Made by a program: the position numbers and the translations under genes
Notes under the pieces: generated by a model
What the model was told of the DNA's origin: nothing
The model's input: the letters and a program-made list of their open reading frames with translations, nothing else
Databases searched by the model: none
Source: Hyphomicrobiales bacterium
GTDB lineage: Bacteria > Pseudomonadota > Alphaproteobacteria > Rhizobiales > JAJFHC01
Assembly (NCBI GenBank): GCA_021775835.1
Contig: JAJFHC010000304.1
Span: 1 to 10,930, forward strand
Direction: 5' to 3'
DNA length: 10,930 bases
In this document: one piece after another, positions 1 through 5,483 of the stretch
Layout of the letters: each line of letters opens with the position of its first letter
How positions within the stretch are numbered: the stretch's first letter is position 1

Positions 1-123
1 CATATGGCAATGCTCGACGTCGGACATTGGGGCGTGCCACTCATGGCTTACAAAGGAGAACCCTTCTATGGACAGGATCGCTTCGATCAATTGATTTGGC
101 GACTGGGTATCAAACTGCGCTAA
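1..123 (+). CDS. DsbA-family / 2-hydroxychromene-2-carboxylate isomerase-like protein, C-terminal fragment
   Basis: Frame 1 is open from the window edge to TAA at 121-123 and gives the last 40 residues of a protein whose start lies outside the window. The motifs HWGVPLMAYKGEPFYGQDR and LIWRLGI match the C-terminal end of the thioredoxin-fold DsbA family that includes 2-hydroxychromene-2-carboxylate isomerase and kappa-class glutathione transferase, in which a cis-proline follows GV and a GQDR segment precedes the last helix. In that family the isomerase works in naphthalene-type aromatic breakdown using glutathione, but many members are only generic oxidoreductases or isomerases, and the N-terminal active site is not visible here. 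Family assignment is good; exact function is not determinable. The stop codon is followed almost immediately by a repeat element (from 133). Confidence 0.7.
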   Translation, partial: HMAMLDVGHWGVPLMAYKGEPFYGQDRFDQLIWRLGIKLR

Positions 124-454
124 GTCGTCTGTGGGTCAAAAATTCCCGTATTCGGCCTGACAAATTGACGGTGAAAATGTGGGGTTGAACGGACGTTCGG
201 GCCTGGCACTTCCGTTATCAGAGGGTCAACAGACGGAAATTGACCGACCTCCGCACGGTGATTTAGTGCCACAAGCAGTCACTCATGGAATTTGCTGCGA
301 ACGGCGGGAAGGAGCCCACAGCAGACTTATTTCTTGATGTGACTTCAAAAAATTCGGATTACCTTCTTAGTGTTTTATTCTCGGCAAATTGATTTCGTAG
401 TTTTATGCACATTGCCAAGCACAAGTCATGTGCGCCTATGTGAGGATGGGAAGG
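124..454. other. intergenic spacer with repeat copy 1, otherwise no recognisable content
   Basis: This stretch holds the first copy of the 147-bp repeat (133-279). It also holds about 50 bases (roughly 275-323) that look inserted relative to copy 2, between two GCAG words, and an AT-rich stretch at 320-420 just before the SEC-C gene. Short reading frames across it have no convincing ribosome binding site or protein similarity. No terminator hairpin is seen after the preceding stop codon. Confidence 0.5.
133..279 (+). repeat. long direct repeat, copy 1 (about 147 bp)
   Basis: Starting at GGGTCAAAAATTCCCGTATT, this segment aligns without gaps to 4309-4455. Counting by hand gives about 23 differences in about 147 positions, roughly 84% identity, including long identical stretches such as AATGTGGGGTTGAACGGACG. 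It begins ten bases after the stop codon of the DsbA-like gene. Differences do not concentrate at third codon positions, and the frame open in copy 2 is broken here by a TGA. It is therefore better read as an eroded non-coding repeat or pseudogene remnant than as a gene. Confidence 0.85.
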
Positions 455-1240
455 ATGGGCAAAATTGGAAGAAATGAACCGTGCCCGTGTGGAAGTGGGG
501 AAAAGTACAAAAGGTGCGGTTATCTCGAAACCGAAGTACACCGAAAAAACGTCAATGCGGTTGCGCATGTTGGTGAATTGCTGGCTAGCGGAAAAATTCC
601 ATTTCGTGCCGAGATTGAAAGTGTCAGCGGGAAGTCGTCTTCGATGACGATTTCCGGAGCGTCAGTTGTAGATGATCGTGGAGTGCATCAGGTTTTCAGC
701 GACGAAATTGAACTTAGCGTTGGAGGCGACGGTCCGGCAAAAGCGGTCTTTGAAGTTCCAATTCAGACTGCGAAGATGGGCCAAGTAATCACAACTGGCG
801 ACGCAAAAATCACCAACAAAACAGAATTCTATAACGTAAGCATCGTGGCGGCACGAAAGCTCAAAGCGAAAAGCCCGAACGGATTATTTGCAACTGTCAC
901 CACTCAAACCCAGCGGGATATTGGGGTTGACGTTTGCCACGTCTATTTTGGTGCAGAGGGAAAAGAAGAGAGTATTGGAATTGGCGGCAAAAAGGACAGA
1001 CCCCACATTGTTTTTGCGTCAACAGGTGCTGGGTTGTTCAAAAGGCTAGCTTCGTACAATTGCTCAATTTCGAGCCGCTCCACCTATGAACGGAGGTCAA
1101 AAGTGCTATCTGTTTCAAGCATTCGAATTGACATCGCGGACTGGAATGAAGCGCTTGAAGTTACATTTGATGTCGATCATGCCAAAGTGGAAACCAGGGC
1201 AACGAGTATCGGATTCGTTCCTATTGCTAAGTCGACTTAG
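455..1240 (+). CDS. SEC-C zinc-finger domain protein, unknown function
   Basis: The product has 261 residues from the ATG at 455, preferred over upstream ATGs at 428 and 446 because GAGG at 442-445 lies nine bases before it and because SEC-C proteins often start just before GRNEPCPCGSG. The N-terminal 22 residues are a SEC-C motif, a zinc-binding knuckle first known from the end of SecA and widely used as an interaction module. Three cysteines are present (C10, C12, C21), but the usual fourth ligand (Cys or His at 22) is Gly, so zinc binding may be altered. The rest is rich in beta-prone, polar stretches, with no signal peptide or membrane segment, and I do not recognise a second domain. Base composition is visibly more AT-rich than the right-hand operon, which suggests an accessory origin. 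It stands alone between eroded spacers; the biological role is unknown. Confidence 0.75.
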   Translation: MGKIGRNEPCPCGSGEKYKRCGYLETEVHRKNVNAVAHVGELLASGKIPFRAEIESVSGKSSSMTISGASVVDDRGVHQVFSDEIELSVGGDGPAKAVFEVPIQTAKMGQVITTGDAKITNKTEFYNVSIVAARKLKAKSPNGLFATVTTQTQRDIGVDVCHVYFGAEGKEESIGIGGKKDRPHIVFASTGAGLFKRLASYNCSISSRSTYERRSKVLSVSSIRIDIADWNEALEVTFDVDHAKVETRATSIGFVPIAKST

Positions 1241-1296
1241 CAACATGACCAATGTCGGCAAAGTCCGCTCTGCCGTCGTTGGATATGACTCACGTG

Positions 1297-1315
1297 AAGG
1301 TCTGTAGTTGGTCAA
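1297..1315 (+). repeat. short dispersed repeat, copy a
   Basis: AAGGTCTGTAGTTGGTCAA matches 3015-3033 at 18 of 19 positions. Both copies lie in plus-strand spacers shortly after a stop codon and share the GGTCAA core with the start of the 147-bp repeats. Confidence 0.6.
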
Positions 1316-1488
1316 TTTCTGCCGGTCCGAGCACCCAGAATGTTCGGCAGCGAAGTGCCAATTGCGGAAGTGTCGATAAAGCGAAATCGATCCGGATTGA
1401 TCTCTATCAACACTCAGTTGGTGCAGTTCCGCATACTCTCTGAAAACACGTACCGAAAAATTCAATTGGTCACATGATTTCCCGGAAT

Positions 1489-1494
1489 AGGAGG
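1489..1494 (+). promoter_or_regulatory. strong Shine-Dalgarno site of the flavin monooxygenase gene
   Basis: AGGAGG lies five bases before the ATG at 1500. It fixes the start of the luciferase-like gene and implies efficient translation. Confidence 0.85.
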
Positions 1495-1499
1495 GCGCG

Positions 1500-2603
1500 A
1501 TGGACCTTGGCTTTTTCATGATTCCGTCGCATCCGCCGGAGAGAAAGCCCTACGATTGGAACCAGTATGATTTGCAGGCTCTAAGGTGGGGCGACGAGCT
1601 TGGTGTCAGCGAAGCGTGGGTCGGCGAGCATTTCACTGTCGCCTGGGAGCCCAATCCTGCGCCGGATCTGACGATTGCCCAGGCACTGCTTCAGACCAAA
1701 CGGATCAAGCTCGCGCCTGGCGCTCACCTGCTCCCGTATCACAATCCAGTTGAGTTAGCGCATAGGGTTGCGTTCCTTGATCATCTAGCGCAGGGGCGCC
1801 TGCAGCTTGGCGTGGGCGTCGGTGACCACTTAGGTGACTTCATGGCATTTGGCGTTGACGGCCAACATGGCGAAAATGTCGTCATGATGCGCGAAGCTCT
1901 CGAGATCATGCTGGGTATCTGGGCGGCGGAGGGCGAGTTCAAATTTGACGGCAAGTACTGGAACGTGCACATCCCGCCGGAGATGATTGAGGGCAACTAT
2001 CGCCATCACATGCACACCTTCACTAAGCCACATCCTCCGATCGGCGTGACGGTGCTCGTGCCGGAGTCTGAGCCGATCAAGCTCGCCGGTTCACGCGGAT
2101 ACATGCCGTTGAGCATCTATTTCAATGATACATACGCCGTTGGTCTTTGGGAGAGTTATGCGAAGTCTGCGGAAGCTGCGGGAATCAAGCCAGATCGCAG
2201 CAAGTGGCGCCTGTATACCGAAATCCTGGTTGCCGAAACCGATGCTGAGGCAGAGCGCCTGGCCTTTGAAGGGCCGCTCGGCAGAGCTTGCCGCGAGTAC
2301 GTTTGGCAGTTCTGCAAGGCATTCGGCTTTCTCACCCATTTGAAGCACGATCCCGCAATGTCGGATGAGGAAGTGACGCCGGAATACTTCATGAAGACGA
2401 GTTGGATCATCGGATCGGTTGAAACGGTCACCGACAGGATCGTCAACATGTACGGGGCCACCGGCGGCTTTGGCACCTTGCTGTGGAACCCGACGGACTG
2501 GGGTGATCAGCCCGAGCGGATGCGCCATACGCTGGAGTTGCTGATCAAAGAAGTAATTCCGCAAGTGAACAAGAGAGTGAAGCCCCTACCGGCGCTGGAG
2601 TGA
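1500..2603 (+). CDS. LLM-class (luciferase-like) flavin-dependent monooxygenase
   Basis: This 367-residue protein belongs to the bacterial luciferase-like family, whose members use reduced FMN and oxygen to oxidise alkanals, terpenes, sulfonates or N-heterocycles. Typical marks are the first strand MDLGFFMIPSHPP, AWVGEHF at 39-45, the long HNPVELAHRVAFLDHLAQGR block at 81-100 followed by LQLGVGVGD, and the C-terminal GSVETVTDRI plus GATGGFGTL. Length matches full-length LLM proteins of the limonene-monooxygenase-like branch, but substrate cannot be read from sequence. The start is fixed by AGGAGG at 1489-1494. The stop is only eight bases before the next gene, a SnoaL-like protein, so the two are probably one transcript. 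A separate flavin reductase would be needed and is not in the window. Family call is secure; any named substrate would be a guess. Confidence 0.92.
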   Translation: MDLGFFMIPSHPPERKPYDWNQYDLQALRWGDELGVSEAWVGEHFTVAWEPNPAPDLTIAQALLQTKRIKLAPGAHLLPYHNPVELAHRVAFLDHLAQGRLQLGVGVGDHLGDFMAFGVDGQHGENVVMMREALEIMLGIWAAEGEFKFDGKYWNVHIPPEMIEGNYRHHMHTFTKPHPPIGVTVLVPESEPIKLAGSRGYMPLSIYFNDTYAVGLWESYAKSAEAAGIKPDRSKWRLYTEILVAETDAEAERLAFEGPLGRACREYVWQFCKAFGFLTHLKHDPAMSDEEVTPEYFMKTSWIIGSVETVTDRIVNMYGATGGFGTLLWNPTDWGDQPERMRHTLELLIKEVIPQVNKRVKPLPALE

Positions 2604-2611
2604 GGTCGAAA

Positions 2612-3007
2612 ATGTTCGAAGAAAAGAAGGAATTTGTACGGAAGTTTTTGAGCACGATGGATGCGCAGGATTGGGATACATTCAGAGAAATGATGGCCCC
2701 GGAGCATAAGTTCAACTCACCTCTTGGCCCCGCAATGGGGCGTGACGAGCACGTTGGACTAGACAGAGATTTCTTCAAGTCCTTTGACGCCAGGCACTAC
2801 ATTCTCGACATGGTGGCAGAGGGAGACAAGGTCGCGACTCGCGGCAAAACCACCATGGTGCACAAAGGAGAGTTTCTAGGCATCCGCCCAACAGGAAAGC
2901 ACATTGAATTGCACTGGCTGGACATCATGCGCGTTGAGGGCAGTAAGAATGTGGAGGAATGGCTTACCATGGACCTGATGGGTCTCATGCAGCAACTGGA
3001 AGCATAG
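2612..3007 (+). CDS. SnoaL-like / NTF2-fold small protein
   Basis: The product is 131 residues from the ATG at 2612, with GAGG at 2602-2605 six bases upstream; a GTG at 2600 in the same frame is less likely because it overlaps the preceding stop codon. It fits the SnoaL-like polyketide-cyclase family of the NTF2 fold: an N-terminal helix (KEFVRKFLSTMDAQDWDTF), GRDEHVGLDRDFFKSF around 43-58, AEGDKVATRGKTT around 69-81, then GEFLGIRPTGKHIELHW and the closing MDLMGLMQQLE. The Asp at 121, before LMGLMQQ, sits where SnoaL cyclases carry their acidic catalytic residue. The family includes cyclases, isomerases, epoxide hydrolases and many unassigned proteins. Being eight bases downstream of a flavin monooxygenase suggests that it processes the oxygenated product, perhaps by hydrolysis or isomerisation. 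That role is inference. Confidence 0.85.
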   Translation: MFEEKKEFVRKFLSTMDAQDWDTFREMMAPEHKFNSPLGPAMGRDEHVGLDRDFFKSFDARHYILDMVAEGDKVATRGKTTMVHKGEFLGIRPTGKHIELHWLDIMRVEGSKNVEEWLTMDLMGLMQQLEA

Positions 3008-3014
3008 CGATTTC

Positions 3015-3040
3015 AAGGTCTGTAGTGGGTCAAAATGCCT
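3015..3040 (+). repeat. short dispersed repeat, copy b
   Basis: The segment starts seven bases after the SnoaL-like stop codon. Its first 19 bases match copy a at 1297-1315 with one change, and GTGGGTCAAAA (3026-3036) is also found at 131-141 where the long repeat copy 1 begins. It occupies most of the 47-base gap before the transglutaminase-like gene. Confidence 0.6.
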
Positions 3041-3054
3041 GGTAGCATGATGTT

Positions 3055-3744
3055 ATGAAAAGACTTGCAGACTACGATCATCCTATCGTCAAAGAGACCG
3101 CTGGGCGCTTGACCCAAACTGAGACGACCCTGCGCGGCAAAATTGAGCAGTTATTCCTTTTTGTTCGGGATGATATCCGGTTCGCATTTCCCGACGATGG
3201 CGACTTCGTCAAGGCATCGGACACAATCCGTTTGGGATACGGGCAATGTAACACCAAAGCGACTTTGTTGCTTGCTCTATGTAAGGCTGTGAACATACCG
3301 GCGCGCATCCACTTCTCGCTTATCACCAAAGACATTCAGAAGGGTTTTTTTACTGGCTTTCTCTATTGGCTAATGCCGCCGGAACTCTCTCATTCCTGGA
3401 TCGAAGTTGAAGTTGACGGCAGCTGGAGGCGTATCGACACCTTCATCAATGACCTGCCGTTGTTTAACGCGGCTATAGCCGAGATCAAACGTCGTGGCTG
3501 GTCGGTCGGCTATTCGGTTGCGTTGAAAGACGGCGATGCCAGCGCGAAGCTCGACCTCGATCATGAGGTATATCAACAGATGGCGGCTGTGACTGACGAT
3601 CACGGCATTTGGGATGATCCGTCCGCCTATTATGCAAGTTCGAAGTATCAGAACCGGCCCGGCCGGTTACGGCTGTGGTTCTATCGGCAACTGATAGGCG
3701 GGATAAACCGTCGTGTTGAACAATTGCGCGATGAAAACAATTGA
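3055..3744 (+). CDS. transglutaminase-like superfamily protein
   Basis: This 229-residue protein carries a transglutaminase-like (papain-fold) domain. The catalytic triad is visible in order: Cys65 in GYGQCNTKATLLLALC, His113 in LSHSWIEVEVDG and Asp128 in WRRIDTF, with the usual hydrophobic stretch LLLALCKAVNIPARIHF after the cysteine. Bacterial members act as proteases, amidases or crosslinkers of unknown targets. A short hydrophobic stretch near 98-108 (FFTGFLYWLMP) may line the active site or touch a membrane. There is no signal peptide, so it should be cytoplasmic. The start ATG at 3055 has only a weak ribosome binding site, possibly because the repeat at 3015-3040 fills the gap. Its end overlaps the next gene by 14 bases, which argues for a coupled pair. 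The C-terminal 60 residues are basic and of unknown role. Confidence 0.85.
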   Translation: MKRLADYDHPIVKETAGRLTQTETTLRGKIEQLFLFVRDDIRFAFPDDGDFVKASDTIRLGYGQCNTKATLLLALCKAVNIPARIHFSLITKDIQKGFFTGFLYWLMPPELSHSWIEVEVDGSWRRIDTFINDLPLFNAAIAEIKRRGWSVGYSVALKDGDASAKLDLDHEVYQQMAAVTDDHGIWDDPSAYYASSKYQNRPGRLRLWFYRQLIGGINRRVEQLRDENN

Positions 3745-4198
3745 ATTGGAAACGTTTCTGCCGGCGGAAGCCGCGACTGTGTGGGATCATGTTCTTCAGC
3801 CGCGTCTGTTGCGCTTTGTCGCTAAAGGCATGCTGACGTTTCAACCAATCGACCCGGATATGTTTCCTGAGCGTTGGTCCGATGGCCAGTACAGAGTTCA
3901 GAAATATTTCATGGGGTTGCTGCCGATTGGTTGGCAGGACATCGGCATTGAGCTCTTGCCAGATCAAGGTCACATGCATCGTATTCGCGATAATGGTCGT
4001 GGCTGGCTTATACCTATCTGGGACCATATAATTGAAGTCGAGCCTGTTGACGGCGGAACTCGATATGTCGATCGTGTGAAGATCGAAGCTGGAATTCTGA
4101 CACCCTTGGTGGCGGGTTTCGCCCGCCGCTTCTATACCCACAGACAGCAACGGTGGCTGAAGCTTGTCGCGGCCAATTTCGACTACTCAGTCTCATGA
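3731..4198 (+). CDS. SRPBCC-family (START-like fold) small protein
   Basis: The ATG at 3731 lies inside the end of the transglutaminase-like gene, giving a 14-base overlap and likely translational coupling; a longer frame opening at 3713 has no better signal. The 155-residue product begins with a strand (KTIELETFLPAEAATVWDHV) typical of SRPBCC/polyketide-cyclase-like proteins, followed by alternating beta strands (GQYRVQKYFMGLLPIGWQDI, HIIEVEPVDGGTRYVDRVKI) and a long closing helix (LVAGFARRFYTHRQQRWLKL). The fold forms a deep hydrophobic pocket for lipids, aromatics or similar ligands. No catalytic residue is evident, so ligand binding or product handling is as likely as catalysis. The consistent coupling to a transglutaminase-like protein is the best clue to its job, but the target is unknown. 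Confidence 0.72.
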   Translation: MKTIELETFLPAEAATVWDHVLQPRLLRFVAKGMLTFQPIDPDMFPERWSDGQYRVQKYFMGLLPIGWQDIGIELLPDQGHMHRIRDNGRGWLIPIWDHIIEVEPVDGGTRYVDRVKIEAGILTPLVAGFARRFYTHRQQRWLKLVAANFDYSVS

Positions 4199-4613
4199 CC
4201 GCCACGGGTCAAACTGCCGTATGCATGGAACTCTACTTCTAGCTGCGACACTGGCGGAACGGCAGGTTTGTCTGGTTGATTCAACTATAGAGGCCGCACT
4301 TCCGCTTCGGGTCACAAATCACCGTATTCGGCCTGCCAGTTTGACGGTGAGAATGTGGGGTTGAACGGACGTTTGGATCTGGAACTTCCGTTGTCAGAGG
4401 GTGAACAGTCGGAAATCGACGAACCTCTGCACGGGGATTTTGTGCCAATTGCAGACTTAAACATGCCCTCCTATCTAGCGATCAAGTCAAGCCAATCGAA
4501 AACAAATCGTTCCGACGCGACATGGGGTATCCTTCATGATTTGGAGCTACTCAATTGATTGAAACCAATGATAAGAGATTAGGTTGGCGACGAGTGATGG
4601 CGAAGGACTAATC
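4199..4613. other. intergenic spacer with repeat copy 2
   Basis: Eight bases after the SRPBCC stop codon comes GGGTCAAACTGCCGTAT (4207-4223), a short variant of the repeat start. The full 147-bp repeat copy 2 follows at 4309-4455, then about 150 bases of ordinary AT-richer sequence up to the dehydrogenase gene. A frame open from 4280 to 4558 runs through the repeat, but it has no ribosome binding site or known similarity, and the same frame is broken in copy 1. No convincing promoter or terminator was found. Confidence 0.5.
4309..4455 (+). repeat. long direct repeat, copy 2 (about 147 bp)
   Basis: Gapless partner of 133-279, same orientation, about 84% identical by hand count. It begins GGGTCACAAATCACCGTATT and ends near GTGCCAATTGCAG. 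The two copies bracket the block of five complete plus-strand genes (SEC-C to SRPBCC), about 4.2 kb start to start. Confidence 0.85.
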
Positions 4614-5480
4614 ATGAAAATTGCATTCTTGGGACTTGGAACCATGGGTGCACCGATGGCGCGGTGTTTGAAGCAGGCCGGCTTCGATGTGGCCGGATGG
4701 GACACTGTAGAGACCATGCGGGCGAACGTGGACTTCTGTGCAGACGATGTTGGCGAGGCCATGAACCAGGCCGATGCCATTGTCACCATGTTGCCTGCGG
4801 GTCCAGATGTCGAAACAGTTTACAGCGATAGCGCCCTGGCCGCGCTACCGGCCGGCCGGCTGTTGATCGACTGTTCCACCATTGACGTGGACACCACGCG
4901 GCGCCTTGCAGAGCGTGCCGAACGCCATGGCCACACCCTGCTCGACGCGCCGGTGTCAGGCGGGGCCGAAGGGGCCGGTCAAGGCGCCCTCAGTTTCATG
5001 GTGGGGGGCAGCGCTGAAGGCTTCGAACGGGCCAAGCCGGTGCTGGAGACCATGGGCACAAAGATCACCCATTTCGGCGCCAGCGGCACTGGCCAGGCCG
5101 CAAAAGCCTGCCACAACATGATCTGCGGCATCACCGCCCTTGGCGTGTGCGAGGCCTTTGCCCTGGCAGATGGGCTAGGTCTTGATGCCGACAAGTTCTT
5201 CTCGCTTTGCCAGGGTGCAGCGGCGCAAAGCTGGATTCTTGAAAACAGATGCCCCGTGCCTGGGCCGGCCCCCGCCGCGCCCAGCTCAAACGATTACGCT
5301 CCCGGTTTTGCCGCACGGCTGATGGCCAAAGACCTGGGCCTTGCCCAGGCTGCGGCGAACTCTTGCGGCCAGGAAACACCGTTTGGCGCCCAGGCCGCCG
5401 AGCGCTTTGCCGCGTTTGCAGAGGGCGCTGAAGGCAATCTGGATTTCTCGGCGATCTATCGCACGATCCGCAAAGAGTGA
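4614..5480 (+). CDS. mmsB: 3-hydroxyisobutyrate dehydrogenase-type beta-hydroxyacid dehydrogenase
   Basis: The 288-residue product is a beta-hydroxyacid dehydrogenase, NAD(P)-linked and cytoplasmic. In order it shows the dinucleotide-binding GLGTMG at 7-12, the substrate signature DAPVSGGAEGAGQGALSFMVGG at 111-132 (positions only as guide), the catalytic Lys164 in GTGQAAKACHNM, and MAKDLGLA at 237-244. The segment PVPGPAPA (215-222) with NDYAPGF (226-232) is the pattern of true 3-hydroxyisobutyrate dehydrogenases (valine breakdown) rather than tartronate semialdehyde reductase, although this is not proof of substrate. The start is the ATG at 4614, six bases after AAGGA (4603-4607); a TTG at 4584 in frame is less likely. 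It converges on the minus-strand flavoprotein with three bases between stops. It may serve valine breakdown or reduce or oxidise a hydroxyacid from the neighbouring operon. Confidence 0.88.
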   Translation: MKIAFLGLGTMGAPMARCLKQAGFDVAGWDTVETMRANVDFCADDVGEAMNQADAIVTMLPAGPDVETVYSDSALAALPAGRLLIDCSTIDVDTTRRLAERAERHGHTLLDAPVSGGAEGAGQGALSFMVGGSAEGFERAKPVLETMGTKITHFGASGTGQAAKACHNMICGITALGVCEAFALADGLGLDADKFFSLCQGAAAQSWILENRCPVPGPAPAAPSSNDYAPGFAARLMAKDLGLAQAAANSCGQETPFGAQAAERFAAFAEGAEGNLDFSAIYRTIRKE

Positions 5481-5483
5481 GGC

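Larger units (their letters stand above)
1241..1499. other. intergenic spacer with a short repeat fragment
   Basis: No gene is supported here. A 63-codon frame at 1252-1443 has no good ribosome binding site and looks fortuitous. The spacer contains a 19-base word (1297-1315) nearly identical to one at 3015-3033, and several GC-rich words like those in the other spacers, such as CTGCCGG and GTTCGGCAGCG. No strong terminator or promoter could be identified. Confidence 0.45.

Noticed and set aside
1115..1519. 134-codon minus-strand frame over the SEC-C end and the spacer
   Set aside because: It overlaps both the SEC-C gene and the start and ribosome binding site of the monooxygenase gene, and has no similarity I recognise.
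4280..4558. open frame through repeat copy 2, possibly a small protein
   Set aside because: No ribosome binding site is present, the same frame is stopped by TGA in copy 1, and differences between copies are not concentrated at third codon positions.
4555..4583. possible promoter of the dehydrogenase gene (TTGATT and following AT-rich stretch)
   Set aside because: No acceptable -10 box lies at the right distance; the similarity to consensus is too weak to report.
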